Shown here piece after piece: positions 31,814 through 40,096 of a stretch of DNA of 64,000 nucleotides (position 1 is the stretch's first letter; each line of letters opens with the position of its first letter). The notes under the pieces were generated by a model that worked only from the letters and a program-made list of their open reading frames with translations, was not told where the DNA came from and did not search any database. Location: the IMG/VR virus record IMGVR_UViG_3300009129_001478, positions 1 through 64,000 of that record; one strand, written 5' to 3'. The stretch is from a virus. Made by a program: the position numbers and the translations under genes.

Positions 31814-32998
31814 ATGAGTACTTTCAAAGAGCATAAAACAATAGCCGACCGCGCAGCGGGGGATAGAACCCGTCACCGTCAAAAAATTGAAAAGGCTATA
31901 AAAGAAAGTATCAAAGATGTTGTAGCCGAAGAAAGTATCATCGGACAAAGCGGAAAAAAGAAGATTAGAATTCCCGTAAAAGGGATTAAAGAACACCGCT
32001 TTGTTTATGGAAACAACGAAAAAAACAAACGTGTTGGTTCTGCTGAAGGTATTGATGTCAAAGAGGGTCAAAGAATTGGCAGCAAGCGACGCCAACGAGG
32101 CCCAGGTGACGAAAAAGCAGGGAATAAGCCCGGCAAAGAATCTTATGAAATAGAAATGTCATTAGAGGAACTGGCTGAATATTTATTCTCCGACCTCAAT
32201 TTGCCTGATTTAGAAAAGAAGCGTTTCAAATTTATCACCGAAGAAAAAATGAAACGGAAGGGCAAGAGACCATATGGGATCCGCCCACGTTTGTCAAAAA
32301 AAGAAACGATCATACAAAAAATCAGAAGAAAAAAGGCTGCGATCAAGGCAGGGACCCATGATCCAGAGGATGATGAGCGGTTTACATTTCATGAAAGTGA
32401 TTTACGCTACAAACATATTGCACCCGTTCAAAAAGAAAATACTACAGCGGTTATCTTTTTTGTAATGGATGTTTCGGGATCCATGACAACCACTAAAAAA
32501 TTCTTAGCAAGAAGCTTCTTCTTCTTATTGTATCAGTTCCTCAATCATCGTTATTCTGCCGTAGATGTGGTTTTTGTTTCACACACCGCTGAAGCAAAAG
32601 AAGTTAACGAAGAACAATTTTTCACACAAGTTCCCAGCGGAGGAACACTTGTTTCTACCGGGCTAAGAAAAGTACAAAAAATTATTGACAAAAGGTATCA
32701 TCCAAATAATTGGAATATTTATACGTTCTATTGTGGTGATGGGGATAATTGGGGAGTTGATAATAAAGAGGCAATTCAGGCGTTCAGAGAACTCAAAGAG
32801 ATAAACCAAATGATGTGTTATACCGAAATAGGTGAAATAAGAGCCTTTAGTAGAAATTTGTTTTATGAACTAGAAACCGAAAAAAGGCTTTGGGATTGGG
32901 TAGATCTCGTAGTTGATAATTCTTTTAAAAAAATTAGACTTACGAATCATAATGACATTTGGTCGTCTTTCAAAAAACTGTTTGGAGCGAAAAACTAA
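31814..32998 (+). CDS. yeaH: YeaH/YhbH family (DUF444) VWA protein
   Basis: 394 residues, the usual length. A basic N-terminal region with GDRTRHRQKIEKAIKES and the family's GDEKAGNKPG stretch precedes a VWA-like domain: FVMDVSGSMTTTKKFLARSF (MIDAS) and PSGGTLVSTGLRK. In enterobacteria yeaH is co-expressed with the kinase gene yeaG/prkA under nitrogen or stationary stress; spoVR (ycgB) is the usual third partner. All three are adjacent here. Function remains poorly known. Confidence 0.92.
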   Translation: MSTFKEHKTIADRAAGDRTRHRQKIEKAIKESIKDVVAEESIIGQSGKKKIRIPVKGIKEHRFVYGNNEKNKRVGSAEGIDVKEGQRIGSKRRQRGPGDEKAGNKPGKESYEIEMSLEELAEYLFSDLNLPDLEKKRFKFITEEKMKRKGKRPYGIRPRLSKKETIIQKIRRKKAAIKAGTHDPEDDERFTFHESDLRYKHIAPVQKENTTAVIFFVMDVSGSMTTTKKFLARSFFFLLYQFLNHRYSAVDVVFVSHTAEAKEVNEEQFFTQVPSGGTLVSTGLRKVQKIIDKRYHPNNWNIYTFYCGDGDNWGVDNKEAIQAFRELKEINQMMCYTEIGEIRAFSRNLFYELETEKRLWDWVDLVVDNSFKKIRLTNHNDIWSSFKKLFGAKN

Positions 32999-34314
32999 TG
33001 GCTGATTGGTCGGTGGAAGAATTACAAGATTGGGATAACAAGATTTGTAAGTTGGGCAAAGAGCTTCAGCTTGATTGGTATCCTATATCTTATGAAATTT
33101 GTGATTATAAAGAAATGATAGGACATATGGCTTATTCCGGACTACCCACTCATTACAGACACTGGTCGTATGGGAAATCATTTGATAGGATCCAAACAGA
33201 ATATAATTTGGGAATGTCGGGTCTTCCATACGAGATGATTATTAATTCCAACCCCAGTATTGCGTATTTGATGACTGAGAATCCAATGTCAACTCACATA
33301 CTTACAATGGCACACTGTGTTGGACATAGTGATTTTTTCAAGAACAATCGTATGTTCTCCGAAACAAGAGCCGACACGGCAATTGATCGTTTTAAAGCCG
33401 CCGGCAAACGCGTTAAAAAATACATGGAGAACCCATCTATTGGCATAGATAAAGTTGAGAAGATTTTAGATTCATGCCATGCGATCAGATATCAAGTCCC
33501 AAGAACACCAGGCGTTCAACGAAGAGATCATCGTAAACTAAAGGAATATTATAGGGATCTAATAATAAATGATAAAACGGGACGATGGGACGGATTTGAT
33601 TTGAATAAAATTCCTCTAGAACCTGATCAGAATCTTCTTGAATTCATAGCGGAACATAATCGTTTTCTAGAGCTTTGGGAGAAAGACTTGATAAATATTG
33701 TTTCGGCTGAATCATCTTATTTTGTCCCGCAGGCATTGACCAAAATTATGAATGAGGGCTGGGCAGTTCTTATCCACGAAAAAATAGTTAAAAGTTTGGA
33801 TATGCCAGATGATTACCACTTGGCTTTTATTCGTTTACATAATCAAGTAATTCGCCCCCATTTAGGACGAGTAAACCCCTACCACTTAGGTTATAAAATA
33901 TTTCGTCACATTGAGGAGAAATATGGGTTTGATGAATGTTTGCGCGCAAGGGAAACTCACAATGATGAAACTTTTATAAAATCTTATTTTGATCTTGAAA
34001 TGTGTAAAGATTTGAATTTATTTACCTATTCTATGGATCAGAGAGAGGGAGCAACAAAAATTAGAGATGTATCCGGGGAAGATAGTTGGAGAACTATTCG
34101 CGACGAGCTAATTAAGAATGTAGGACTTAATGCTGTTCCGGTTATCGTCGTAAAGGAATTGTTAAAGGATGGTACACTAATACTTGAACACGAACACGAC
34201 GGGAGAGATCTGGAGTTGTCAGAAGCTAATAAAGTTTTTGGACATATCAATGAACTCTGGTCCGGTAATATAAAGTTTACTACAATTATTGAAGACGAAA
34301 CTTGGGAGTTTTGA
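32998..34314 (+). CDS. spoVR: SpoVR family protein
   Basis: 438 residues from the TAATG overlap with yeaH. MLADWSVEE-type start, then YKEMIGHMAYSGLPTHYRHW (the family's GLP-x-HYRHW block), MAHCVGHSDFFKNN and MNEGWAVLIHEKI. SpoVR is needed for spore cortex formation in Bacillus and is linked with PrkA and YeaH in non-sporulating bacteria. Complete by length. Confidence 0.93.
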   Translation: MADWSVEELQDWDNKICKLGKELQLDWYPISYEICDYKEMIGHMAYSGLPTHYRHWSYGKSFDRIQTEYNLGMSGLPYEMIINSNPSIAYLMTENPMSTHILTMAHCVGHSDFFKNNRMFSETRADTAIDRFKAAGKRVKKYMENPSIGIDKVEKILDSCHAIRYQVPRTPGVQRRDHRKLKEYYRDLIINDKTGRWDGFDLNKIPLEPDQNLLEFIAEHNRFLELWEKDLINIVSAESSYFVPQALTKIMNEGWAVLIHEKIVKSLDMPDDYHLAFIRLHNQVIRPHLGRVNPYHLGYKIFRHIEEKYGFDECLRARETHNDETFIKSYFDLEMCKDLNLFTYSMDQREGATKIRDVSGEDSWRTIRDELIKNVGLNAVPVIVVKELLKDGTLILEHEHDGRDLELSEANKVFGHINELWSGNIKFTTIIEDETWEF

Positions 34315-34320
34315 TCCACC

Positions 34321-36264
34321 ATGGCAAAAGAAAATAAATCTGGAAAGTTTTTGAAGCTGGTTGAAAAACACCGGGAGAAAAAATCAGTTGATAAATTTCA
34401 AGGCACTTTAGAGGAATACCTCAAGCTAATTGAAGCAGACCCATCTATACCCATATTATCACACAAAAGGCTATATGATGTTCTTTCTGGAAATGGTATT
34501 ACTAGAATGTCTAAATCTGATTCACGCTGCAATAAATTATTCAGTGGCGAGGAAATTAGGACTTATGATTATTTCCAATCAAAATTCTTTGGAATGGAAA
34601 GATCGTTAGCTAAAATTATGAGATTTTTACGGTCAGCTTCCCTGAAGGGAGAAGAGAGCCGCCAGGTATTATTACTTCTAGGTCCTGTTGGTGCCGGCAA
34701 ATCTGCCCTAATGGAGCACATAAAATCAGCCCTGGAACAATGTGATCCTATGTATCATATTGAAGGTTGTCCAATCCATGAAGAACCTCTTCATTTGATT
34801 CCCCGCTCCTTGAGGGAAGAATTTCAAAGTATTTATAATATAAAAATAGAAGGTGATTTATGTCCAGTATGCCGGCATCGCCTAAAAGAAAAATTCAATA
34901 ATGACTATACAACAATGCCAATAGCCCAGTCTTCGTTTTCAGTTCGTGGGCGGCGAGGTGTAGGCGTTGTCCCACCGATGGATGCCAATAGTCAGGATGT
35001 TACAATTTTAGTTGGTAGTGAGGACATTTCTAAGTTAGATTTATATTCTGAAGATGATCCGCGAGTTTTATCTCTAAATGGTGCCTTCAATGTTGGTAAT
35101 CGTGGTATTGTAGAGTTTGTTGAGGTTTTCAAAAATGAGATTGAATTTCTTCACACTATGATCACAGCAACACAAGAAAAGGCTGTACCATCACCAGGCA
35201 AAGGTCCTATGATTTATTTTGATGGCGTTATCCTGGCTCACTGTAATGAGGCTGAGTGGAACAAATTCAAGTCGGAAAATACGAATGAAGCCATTCTTGA
35301 TCGTATTGTTCGTGTAAATGTACCCTATTGTTTGGAGGTTTCTGAAGAGCAAAAGATTTATGAAAAAATGCTAGGACTGTCTGACTTTGATGGTCATATC
35401 GCCCCTCATACACTTGAGATTGCTAGTATGTTTGCCGTTCTAAGTCGTCTGCATCCATCTAATAAGGTTGACCCACTGACAAAGATGAAGCTTTATGACG
35501 GCGAAGAGGTAATTGAAAAAGGACATGTCAAAAAAATAGATATTAAAGATCTTAGAGATGAAACCAGAGATGAAGGGATGACAGGAATTTCTACAAGATT
35601 CATTATGAAAGCTATTGATTCGTCTCTATCAGATAGTGATAAAAATATGGTAACTCCTATCTCTATCCGAGATGCACTCATTAAGCAAGTCAAGGATCAG
35701 ATTGTAGTAGAGGATGACAGAAACCGTTATCTTGATTTTTTAGGTAAGACTTTACATGATGAATATTTGAATATTCTAGAGAAGGAAATAACCAAAGCTT
35801 TTGTATCTGCCTATGATGAACAAGCAGAAGCTCTTTTCAACAATTATTTAGATCATGCAGAGGCATATGTGAATATGACCACGGTCAAAGATGTTGTAAC
35901 AAATGAAGAAATTTCTCCCGACGAACCATTCATGGTTTCTATTGAGGAACAAATCGCAATTGTTGGCACAGCCAAAGAAAACTTCAGAGTTGATATTACT
36001 GCCTTCATGTTTTCAAAGCTCCGCCGCGGAGAAAAAGTAGACTGGAAGAGTTATGCTCCTCTAAAAGAAGCCATTGAGAGTAAATTAACATCCTCAGTAA
36101 AAGAAATATCTCGCATTGTTACCAAATCTAAGAGTCGCGATAAAAAACAACAAGGAAAATATAACGAAATGGTTAAAACTCTGATGGATGAATATGGATA
36201 TAATGAAGATTCAGCCGAAGAAGTAATCAAGTTTGCTGCAAATAATCTGTGGAGAGATAGCTAA
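34321..36264 (+). CDS. prkA: PrkA serine protein kinase
   Basis: 647 residues, near the family's 640. The N-terminal AAA domain has Walker A GPVGAGKS (121-128) and CPVCRHRL, with CPIHEEPLHLIP (the usual PrkA Cys/His insert). The C-terminal part resembles the kinase-like domain of PrkA/YeaG. It phosphorylates proteins on serine in Bacillus and E. coli, and an AAA+ protease activity has also been argued. It ends a three-gene operon with yeaH and spoVR (6-base gap). A phage copy may reprogramme host stress physiology. Confidence 0.94.
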   Translation: MAKENKSGKFLKLVEKHREKKSVDKFQGTLEEYLKLIEADPSIPILSHKRLYDVLSGNGITRMSKSDSRCNKLFSGEEIRTYDYFQSKFFGMERSLAKIMRFLRSASLKGEESRQVLLLLGPVGAGKSALMEHIKSALEQCDPMYHIEGCPIHEEPLHLIPRSLREEFQSIYNIKIEGDLCPVCRHRLKEKFNNDYTTMPIAQSSFSVRGRRGVGVVPPMDANSQDVTILVGSEDISKLDLYSEDDPRVLSLNGAFNVGNRGIVEFVEVFKNEIEFLHTMITATQEKAVPSPGKGPMIYFDGVILAHCNEAEWNKFKSENTNEAILDRIVRVNVPYCLEVSEEQKIYEKMLGLSDFDGHIAPHTLEIASMFAVLSRLHPSNKVDPLTKMKLYDGEEVIEKGHVKKIDIKDLRDETRDEGMTGISTRFIMKAIDSSLSDSDKNMVTPISIRDALIKQVKDQIVVEDDRNRYLDFLGKTLHDEYLNILEKEITKAFVSAYDEQAEALFNNYLDHAEAYVNMTTVKDVVTNEEISPDEPFMVSIEEQIAIVGTAKENFRVDITAFMFSKLRRGEKVDWKSYAPLKEAIESKLTSSVKEISRIVTKSKSRDKKQQGKYNEMVKTLMDEYGYNEDSAEEVIKFAANNLWRDS

Positions 36265-36273
36265 GGCAACAAG

Positions 36274-37251
36274 ATGTCTAATTTTGCAGACAAGATTAAA
36301 ACTCTCAGAGATTTTGTCGGGAATACTCCATTAATCAAAATTATAGTAGATGTTGCCGGCAAAAATGTAGTAATTTATGCCAAATATGAAGCTTGGAGCT
36401 TCTCTGGAAGCATAAAAGACCGCATGGCCTTACAAATATTGCAAAGTGCAGAGAATTTATCACAATTTCACGAAGGTGATACCATAATAGAGGCTACGAG
36501 TGGCAATACTGGGATTGCTTTTGCTGCGATGGGAGCTTATTTGGGGAGTGAGGTTCATATTTACATGCCAAATTGGCTTTCTGAAGAGAGAAAATCTCTT
36601 TTAAGATTTTACGGGGCAAAATTGCACGAAATAAGCGAAAAAGATGGTGGATTTCTTAAATGTATAGAGCTAGCATCCAAAAAAAGTGAAAAAAAGGGCT
36701 TTTTCGGACCAAAACAGTTTACTAATGCATGGAATGTGTTTTCGCACATGAATTCAACAGCACCTGAACTCCATAAATGCCTTAGCGAACAAAACTTGCC
36801 TAAACTCGGCGCTTTTGTTGCAGGAGTCGGCACTGGGGGTACTATTATGGGTTTTCATCACTATTTCAACGACAGGGATGGTGATTTTACTGCTTTTCCG
36901 GTGTTTCCAGAGAATAATATTGACAGGGGACATAGAATTGAGGGTATAGGGGACAGTTTTATTCCCAAGATTTTAAATTTAGATGAATTGGGTAAAATTA
37001 TAAGAGTAAAAGACTCGGATGCTATAAATGTTGCAAGACAAATGAATAAACTAGGACTATCAGTAGGTATTTCATCAGGTGCTAATGTATTTGCAGCCGC
37101 GCTGAAAGCTTCAGAACTTCAAAATAACCTGACCGTCGCGACGGTTCTATGTGATGATAATAAGAAATACCTTTCTACTGATTTGTGTTCTGATAGTGTT
37201 GAGGAACTCTCAAGCGAAATAAAAATCAAAGATTTTATAAGGATTACTTGA
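36274..37251 (+). CDS. cysteine synthase family (PLP-dependent)
   Basis: 325 residues. VGNTPLIKI opens the fold, FSGSIKDRMALQI holds the PLP lysine, EATSGNTGIAF the substrate loop, and GVGTGGTIMGFHHY the phosphate loop. These place it with CysK/CysM, which make cysteine from O-acetylserine and sulphide, rather than with cystathionine synthases, which share the fold. It follows prkA by 9 bases. Cysteine, sulphur or Fe-S supply during infection is the likely use. Confidence 0.88.
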   Translation: MSNFADKIKTLRDFVGNTPLIKIIVDVAGKNVVIYAKYEAWSFSGSIKDRMALQILQSAENLSQFHEGDTIIEATSGNTGIAFAAMGAYLGSEVHIYMPNWLSEERKSLLRFYGAKLHEISEKDGGFLKCIELASKKSEKKGFFGPKQFTNAWNVFSHMNSTAPELHKCLSEQNLPKLGAFVAGVGTGGTIMGFHHYFNDRDGDFTAFPVFPENNIDRGHRIEGIGDSFIPKILNLDELGKIIRVKDSDAINVARQMNKLGLSVGISSGANVFAAALKASELQNNLTVATVLCDDNKKYLSTDLCSDSVEELSSEIKIKDFIRIT

Positions 37252-37275
37252 CTTTCTCGGGAATGATGATAATAT
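37248..37275 (+). promoter_or_regulatory. promoter TTGACT-16-TAATAT
   Basis: TTGACT (37248-37253) overlaps the cysteine synthase stop; a 16-base spacer ends ATGATGA before TAATAT (37270-37275). Same layout as the other promoters but a weaker match to ATCCrTG. Drives the gene at 37298. Confidence 0.7.
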
Positions 37276-37297
37276 GTATTAGTAAGAGGGTCTGATA

Positions 37298-37681
37298 TTG
37301 TCCAGCACAAGTGAAGATATCTTACAGAAACTTAAAGGAGTCTTAGAAGATGCTCTCGGAGACCCCAGGGATTTCCAGTTGGGCGAATATCCCAAAGAGG
37401 GGCTCCCTGTTGGTACAATCTCGCGATCAAATATTCACAACAGGCTGTGTGTTATTGTAGATGCCTTTTATGGTGACTTGGATGAAGACAATCAAAAAAT
37501 TATTATCTATACGGTGTTATTGTTTCCCGAGAGAATCGCCTTTGGTAAAAATAGTTCCCAACTGTCTGAAAATCAATACTACTTATCAAACGAGTATGAA
37601 TATGATATTATAGGATATCTTATGATCCCTCCAGTAAACTTAGAAAATTTTTCTCATATATTGGGATCAAGTTTGTTATGA
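37298..37681 (+). CDS. hypothetical protein
   Basis: 127 residues, TTG start. A helical start (EDILQKLKGVLEDALGD) leads to beta strands (RLCVIVDAFYGDLDEDN, IIIYTVLLFPERIAFG). It overlaps the phosphomannomutase gene by four bases. No family recognised. Confidence 0.6.
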   Translation: MSSTSEDILQKLKGVLEDALGDPRDFQLGEYPKEGLPVGTISRSNIHNRLCVIVDAFYGDLDEDNQKIIIYTVLLFPERIAFGKNSSQLSENQYYLSNEYEYDIIGYLMIPPVNLENFSHILGSSLL

Positions 37682-38445
37682 AATTAGAACCAAAAGCTCT
37701 TTTGTTTGATATGGATGGTACTCTAACTGTCCCGCGTCAGCGAATAAGTAATGAAGTTTTAGAAGCTCTCTCCAACACCTCCGTTGGACTCAAGAGACAT
37801 TTAGTTACCGGCTCCGAGATGGATAAAATTGATGAGCAAATTCCTAGTGATATTTTGTTAAAATTGTTTGATAGAGTATACGCATGCAATGGAACGCGCG
37901 TATATAATTGTTCACTAGATATGGATGATGAAACAAAAGCTATTGAGCCAGAACTGATTCATAAAGTTTCTCTAGTTGATCATTATTCGCCGGCTGATCT
38001 AAATCATATTGTAAATGTTTTACTGAAGATTGTTACGGATACACACACGAAGGTTAAGACTGGCACCTTTATTGAATGGCGTGAAAGCCAAATAAATTTC
38101 TCTGTGGTTGGCAGAAACTGCTCACAACTTCAGCGTGAAGATTATGTCAAATGGGACAAAAAAAGCGGAGAAAGAAAAAAGATTGTCAATCAGCTTCGCG
38201 AAGAATTTAAGGGCTGGGGTCTGGCCTTCCAACTTGGTGGTCAAATTTCTATTGATATTACACGAGAAGGTTGGGATAAAAGCTATGCATTTGAAAACAT
38301 GATTGAGACACCCGATCAGTGCGTATTTTTTGGCGACAAGATTTGCAAAGATGGTAATGATTTAGATATTGCTATGAAATCAGCAGCCTATCACGATATT
38401 CAAGGACCTGCCGAACTAATTTTGGCTCTACAGGAGTATAGATGA
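37678..38445 (+). CDS. eukaryotic-type phosphomannomutase (HAD superfamily)
   Basis: 255 residues, full length for PMM. DMDGT (11-15) with the nucleophile Asp11; TGTFIEWRESQINFSVVGRN (the cap-domain substrate block), then GGQISIDITREGWDKSYAF and CVFFGDKICKDGNDLDI, which follow human PMM2 and yeast Sec53 (GTFIEFRNGMLN, GGQISFDVFPDGWDK, FFGDK-GGND) block by block. It interconverts mannose-6-phosphate and mannose-1-phosphate for GDP-mannose. It is distinct from bacterial ManB-type enzymes. Five glycosyltransferases downstream could use the products. Confidence 0.9.
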   Translation: MKLEPKALLFDMDGTLTVPRQRISNEVLEALSNTSVGLKRHLVTGSEMDKIDEQIPSDILLKLFDRVYACNGTRVYNCSLDMDDETKAIEPELIHKVSLVDHYSPADLNHIVNVLLKIVTDTHTKVKTGTFIEWRESQINFSVVGRNCSQLQREDYVKWDKKSGERKKIVNQLREEFKGWGLAFQLGGQISIDITREGWDKSYAFENMIETPDQCVFFGDKICKDGNDLDIAMKSAAYHDIQGPAELILALQEYR

Positions 38446-38673
38446 GTGATCCCATCAATTACGCTACTGGTTGGTATTCTATTAGCCCTGCTTTTGCCTG
38501 GTGGAGGTCTAATGTTCATCGCGTGGATCCGCTCAAAGCGCGCCGAAAAGCAGCGAGAGTTGTTGAAGAAATTAAACAAAAAGAGAAAGCTAACTCTGCA
38601 AAAATTGCAGAGGGAACAATTGATATATATGCGTAGTAAACAAAACAAGCATTCAAGAAGGGATAAAAAATGA
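38446..38673 (+). CDS. small membrane-anchored basic protein
   Basis: 75 residues from the GTG immediately after the previous stop. A membrane span (LLVGILLALLLPGGGLMFIAWI) followed by a basic coiled tail (RAEKQRELLKKLNKKRK). A competing ATG frame at 38442-38636 (MSDPINYATGWYSISP) is equally placed; I prefer the membrane frame because of its regular anchor and coil. Confidence 0.5.
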   Translation: MIPSITLLVGILLALLLPGGGLMFIAWIRSKRAEKQRELLKKLNKKRKLTLQKLQREQLIYMRSKQNKHSRRDKK

Positions 38674-38849
38674 ATTGCTTTCAAATTGAAGTCCGCGGCG
38701 TAACCTTTACCATTTGGGCCCCCACTCTGCGTGAAGCTGTGGAGACCTTTATGATTGATATGGATTTTTTTGAAGTCCCCAAGGATATGGTGACCTGTGC
38801 TCCTATTCCTTCGTCTAATATGTTCCCACCAGAAGTTACTGGTTTTTAA
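38670..38849 (+). CDS. small hypothetical protein
   Basis: 59 residues, AAGGGATAAAAA ribosome site, ATGA overlap. Beta then helix then Pro-rich tail (FQIEVRGVTFTIWAPTLREA). Confidence 0.55.
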   Translation: MNCFQIEVRGVTFTIWAPTLREAVETFMIDMDFFEVPKDMVTCAPIPSSNMFPPEVTGF

Positions 38850-38861
38850 TTCATTTTTTTC

Positions 38862-38889
38862 TTGACTTCCCAGCAGACCATGATATTAT
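38862..38889 (+). promoter_or_regulatory. promoter TTGACT-16-TATTAT
   Basis: TTGACT (38862-38867), 16-base spacer ending ACCATGA, TATTAT (38884-38889), followed by GTAAGGGAGAGA as in the promoters at 21868 and 23059. Drives the gene at 38911. Confidence 0.8.
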
Positions 38890-38910
38890 GGTGTTGTAAG
38901 GGAGAGAAAT

Positions 38911-39390
38911 ATGAAGCTTCAAGCTGCCATCAAAAAGATCAAGAACCGAGCCAAAGTGGTTGGACTAGATGTTGATATCCAAGAGCATAAACGCTCGCAC
39001 GATTCACTCTTCTCCATTCGCTTTGAGAACTCTAACCAAGTTATCAGCTTTTATAACCAGCGTAACGGCGCGGACGATGTTAATCTCATCAAAGTTACAC
39101 GAGACGGCGACTATAGTGACCCGCAGTCGGATTACTTTGCCGGGTCCTTTGTAGATAACATTACGCAGGCTCTGAATTGGGTTGCTCCTCTGCCGGCAAA
39201 ATATCCTGTCGGCTCGCTGGTTCGTTTCAAGGGCAATAAGCGAAATGACCGTGCCAGGCTCGCCGGCAAAATTGGACTTGTTATAGAAGCTCAATCGGGC
39301 GGAACCTACAAAATCAATGTAATAGAAAATAGGTCATCGCCGCGTTACGATCCTTACTACTCTGAACGAGACCTAGAAAAAGTTTCATAA
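38911..39390 (+). CDS. hypothetical protein with C-terminal SH3/KOW-like domain
   Basis: 159 residues. The N-terminal 85 residues are alpha/beta (AIKKIKNRAKVVGLDVDIQE). From about 95: YPVGSLVRFKGNKRNDRARL, GKIGLVIEAQSGGTYKINVI, the same pattern as the stand-alone GDLV proteins. Its own promoter suggests early expression. Confidence 0.62.
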   Translation: MKLQAAIKKIKNRAKVVGLDVDIQEHKRSHDSLFSIRFENSNQVISFYNQRNGADDVNLIKVTRDGDYSDPQSDYFAGSFVDNITQALNWVAPLPAKYPVGSLVRFKGNKRNDRARLAGKIGLVIEAQSGGTYKINVIENRSSPRYDPYYSERDLEKVS

Positions 39391-39395
39391 ATAAC

Positions 39396-39423
39396 TTGAC
39401 CTATCTCGTGTCCGTGTTATTAT
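39396..39423 (+). promoter_or_regulatory. promoter TTGACC-16-TATTAT
   Basis: TTGACC (39396-39401), 16-base spacer ending TCCGTGT, TATTAT (39418-39423). Drives 39443 and the following small genes. Confidence 0.8.
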
Positions 39424-39442
39424 AGGTTATAAGGGGCTAGCA

Positions 39443-39760
39443 ATGGCTGAATCAAATCCCGAAGTTGAATTCCACCTTGAAGGTTTTCTAAAGGATTGCC
39501 AGCAAATGTTGGAAGAGCACTACTCTGAGAAGTATGCCAACCTTAAAGTCCCTGAAGTGGATTTCAAAGAGGGTGGAAAGTATTACAAAGTCTTCAAAAA
39601 TGAAGGTCTCCGAGGAAGTGCTTATGTTTGGTTCTTCGTCGGCAAAGAGGACGGCTTGATTTGGAAGGCTGCCTCTTGGAAAGCTCCCGCTAAGAACTTC
39701 CCTCGTGGAAATATTCTGACAGACAACGCCAAAGATGTAATTGGCATTTACGGATTATAA
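39443..39760 (+). CDS. conserved phage-type protein of unknown function
   Basis: 105 residues, AAGGGGCTAGCA ribosome site. FKEGGKYYKVFKNEGLRGSA, then VWFFVGKEDGLIWKAASWKA and NILTDNAKDVIGIYG. The YYKVF...SAYVWFFV...GLIWKAASWKAPA...RGN layout recurs in marine phage proteins as I remember them, without an assigned role. Confidence 0.6.
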   Translation: MAESNPEVEFHLEGFLKDCQQMLEEHYSEKYANLKVPEVDFKEGGKYYKVFKNEGLRGSAYVWFFVGKEDGLIWKAASWKAPAKNFPRGNILTDNAKDVIGIYGL

Positions 39761-39877
39761 ATGACTGACAAAGAAAAACAAGACAGAGATGATCTAGTTG
39801 ACCGAGTAATGGCTATTGCTCGTGATCTAAAACTTCAAGCTGATAAAGAAATTGCAGAGGCAGAGGAGGAAAAATGA
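39761..39877 (+). CDS. small acidic helical protein
   Basis: 38 residues, starting one base after the previous stop and ending in an ATGA overlap with the lipoprotein gene. One charged helix (VDRVMAIARDLKLQADKEIA). Confidence 0.5.
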   Translation: MTDKEKQDRDDLVDRVMAIARDLKLQADKEIAEAEEEK

Positions 39878-40086
39878 GAAACATTTTTATTGCAATTATT
39901 TTAGTGGCGGGCGTAGGTTGCTCGCATAGTCAAAATGCTTCCGTTCGCATCCAAAAGGGCGATACCCTCAGTGAACTCGCGGTAAAACATAAGATCAATA
40001 GGAAAAAGCTTAGGAAGCTTAACCCTCAGATCAAAAACCCCAATGTTATTATCGCCGGGAAAAACCTTAGACTCCGCGCGAAGTAG
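39874..40086 (+). CDS. LysM lipoprotein
   Basis: 70 residues. The signal helix ends in the lipobox AGVGC (Cys16); the mature part is one LysM domain (IQKGDTLSELAVKHKINRKK, LNPQIKNPNVIIAGKNLRL). It would be anchored to a membrane and bind peptidoglycan, perhaps tethering lysis proteins or sealing the wall. Confidence 0.85.
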   Translation: MRNIFIAIILVAGVGCSHSQNASVRIQKGDTLSELAVKHKINRKKLRKLNPQIKNPNVIIAGKNLRLRAK

Positions 40087-40096
40087 GAAAAAGAAA

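Noticed and set aside
38442-38636. Alternative ATG frame (MSDPINYATGWYSISP)
   Set aside because: It competes with the 38446 frame in the same place; the membrane-span plus coil protein is more protein-like, though this one is not excluded.
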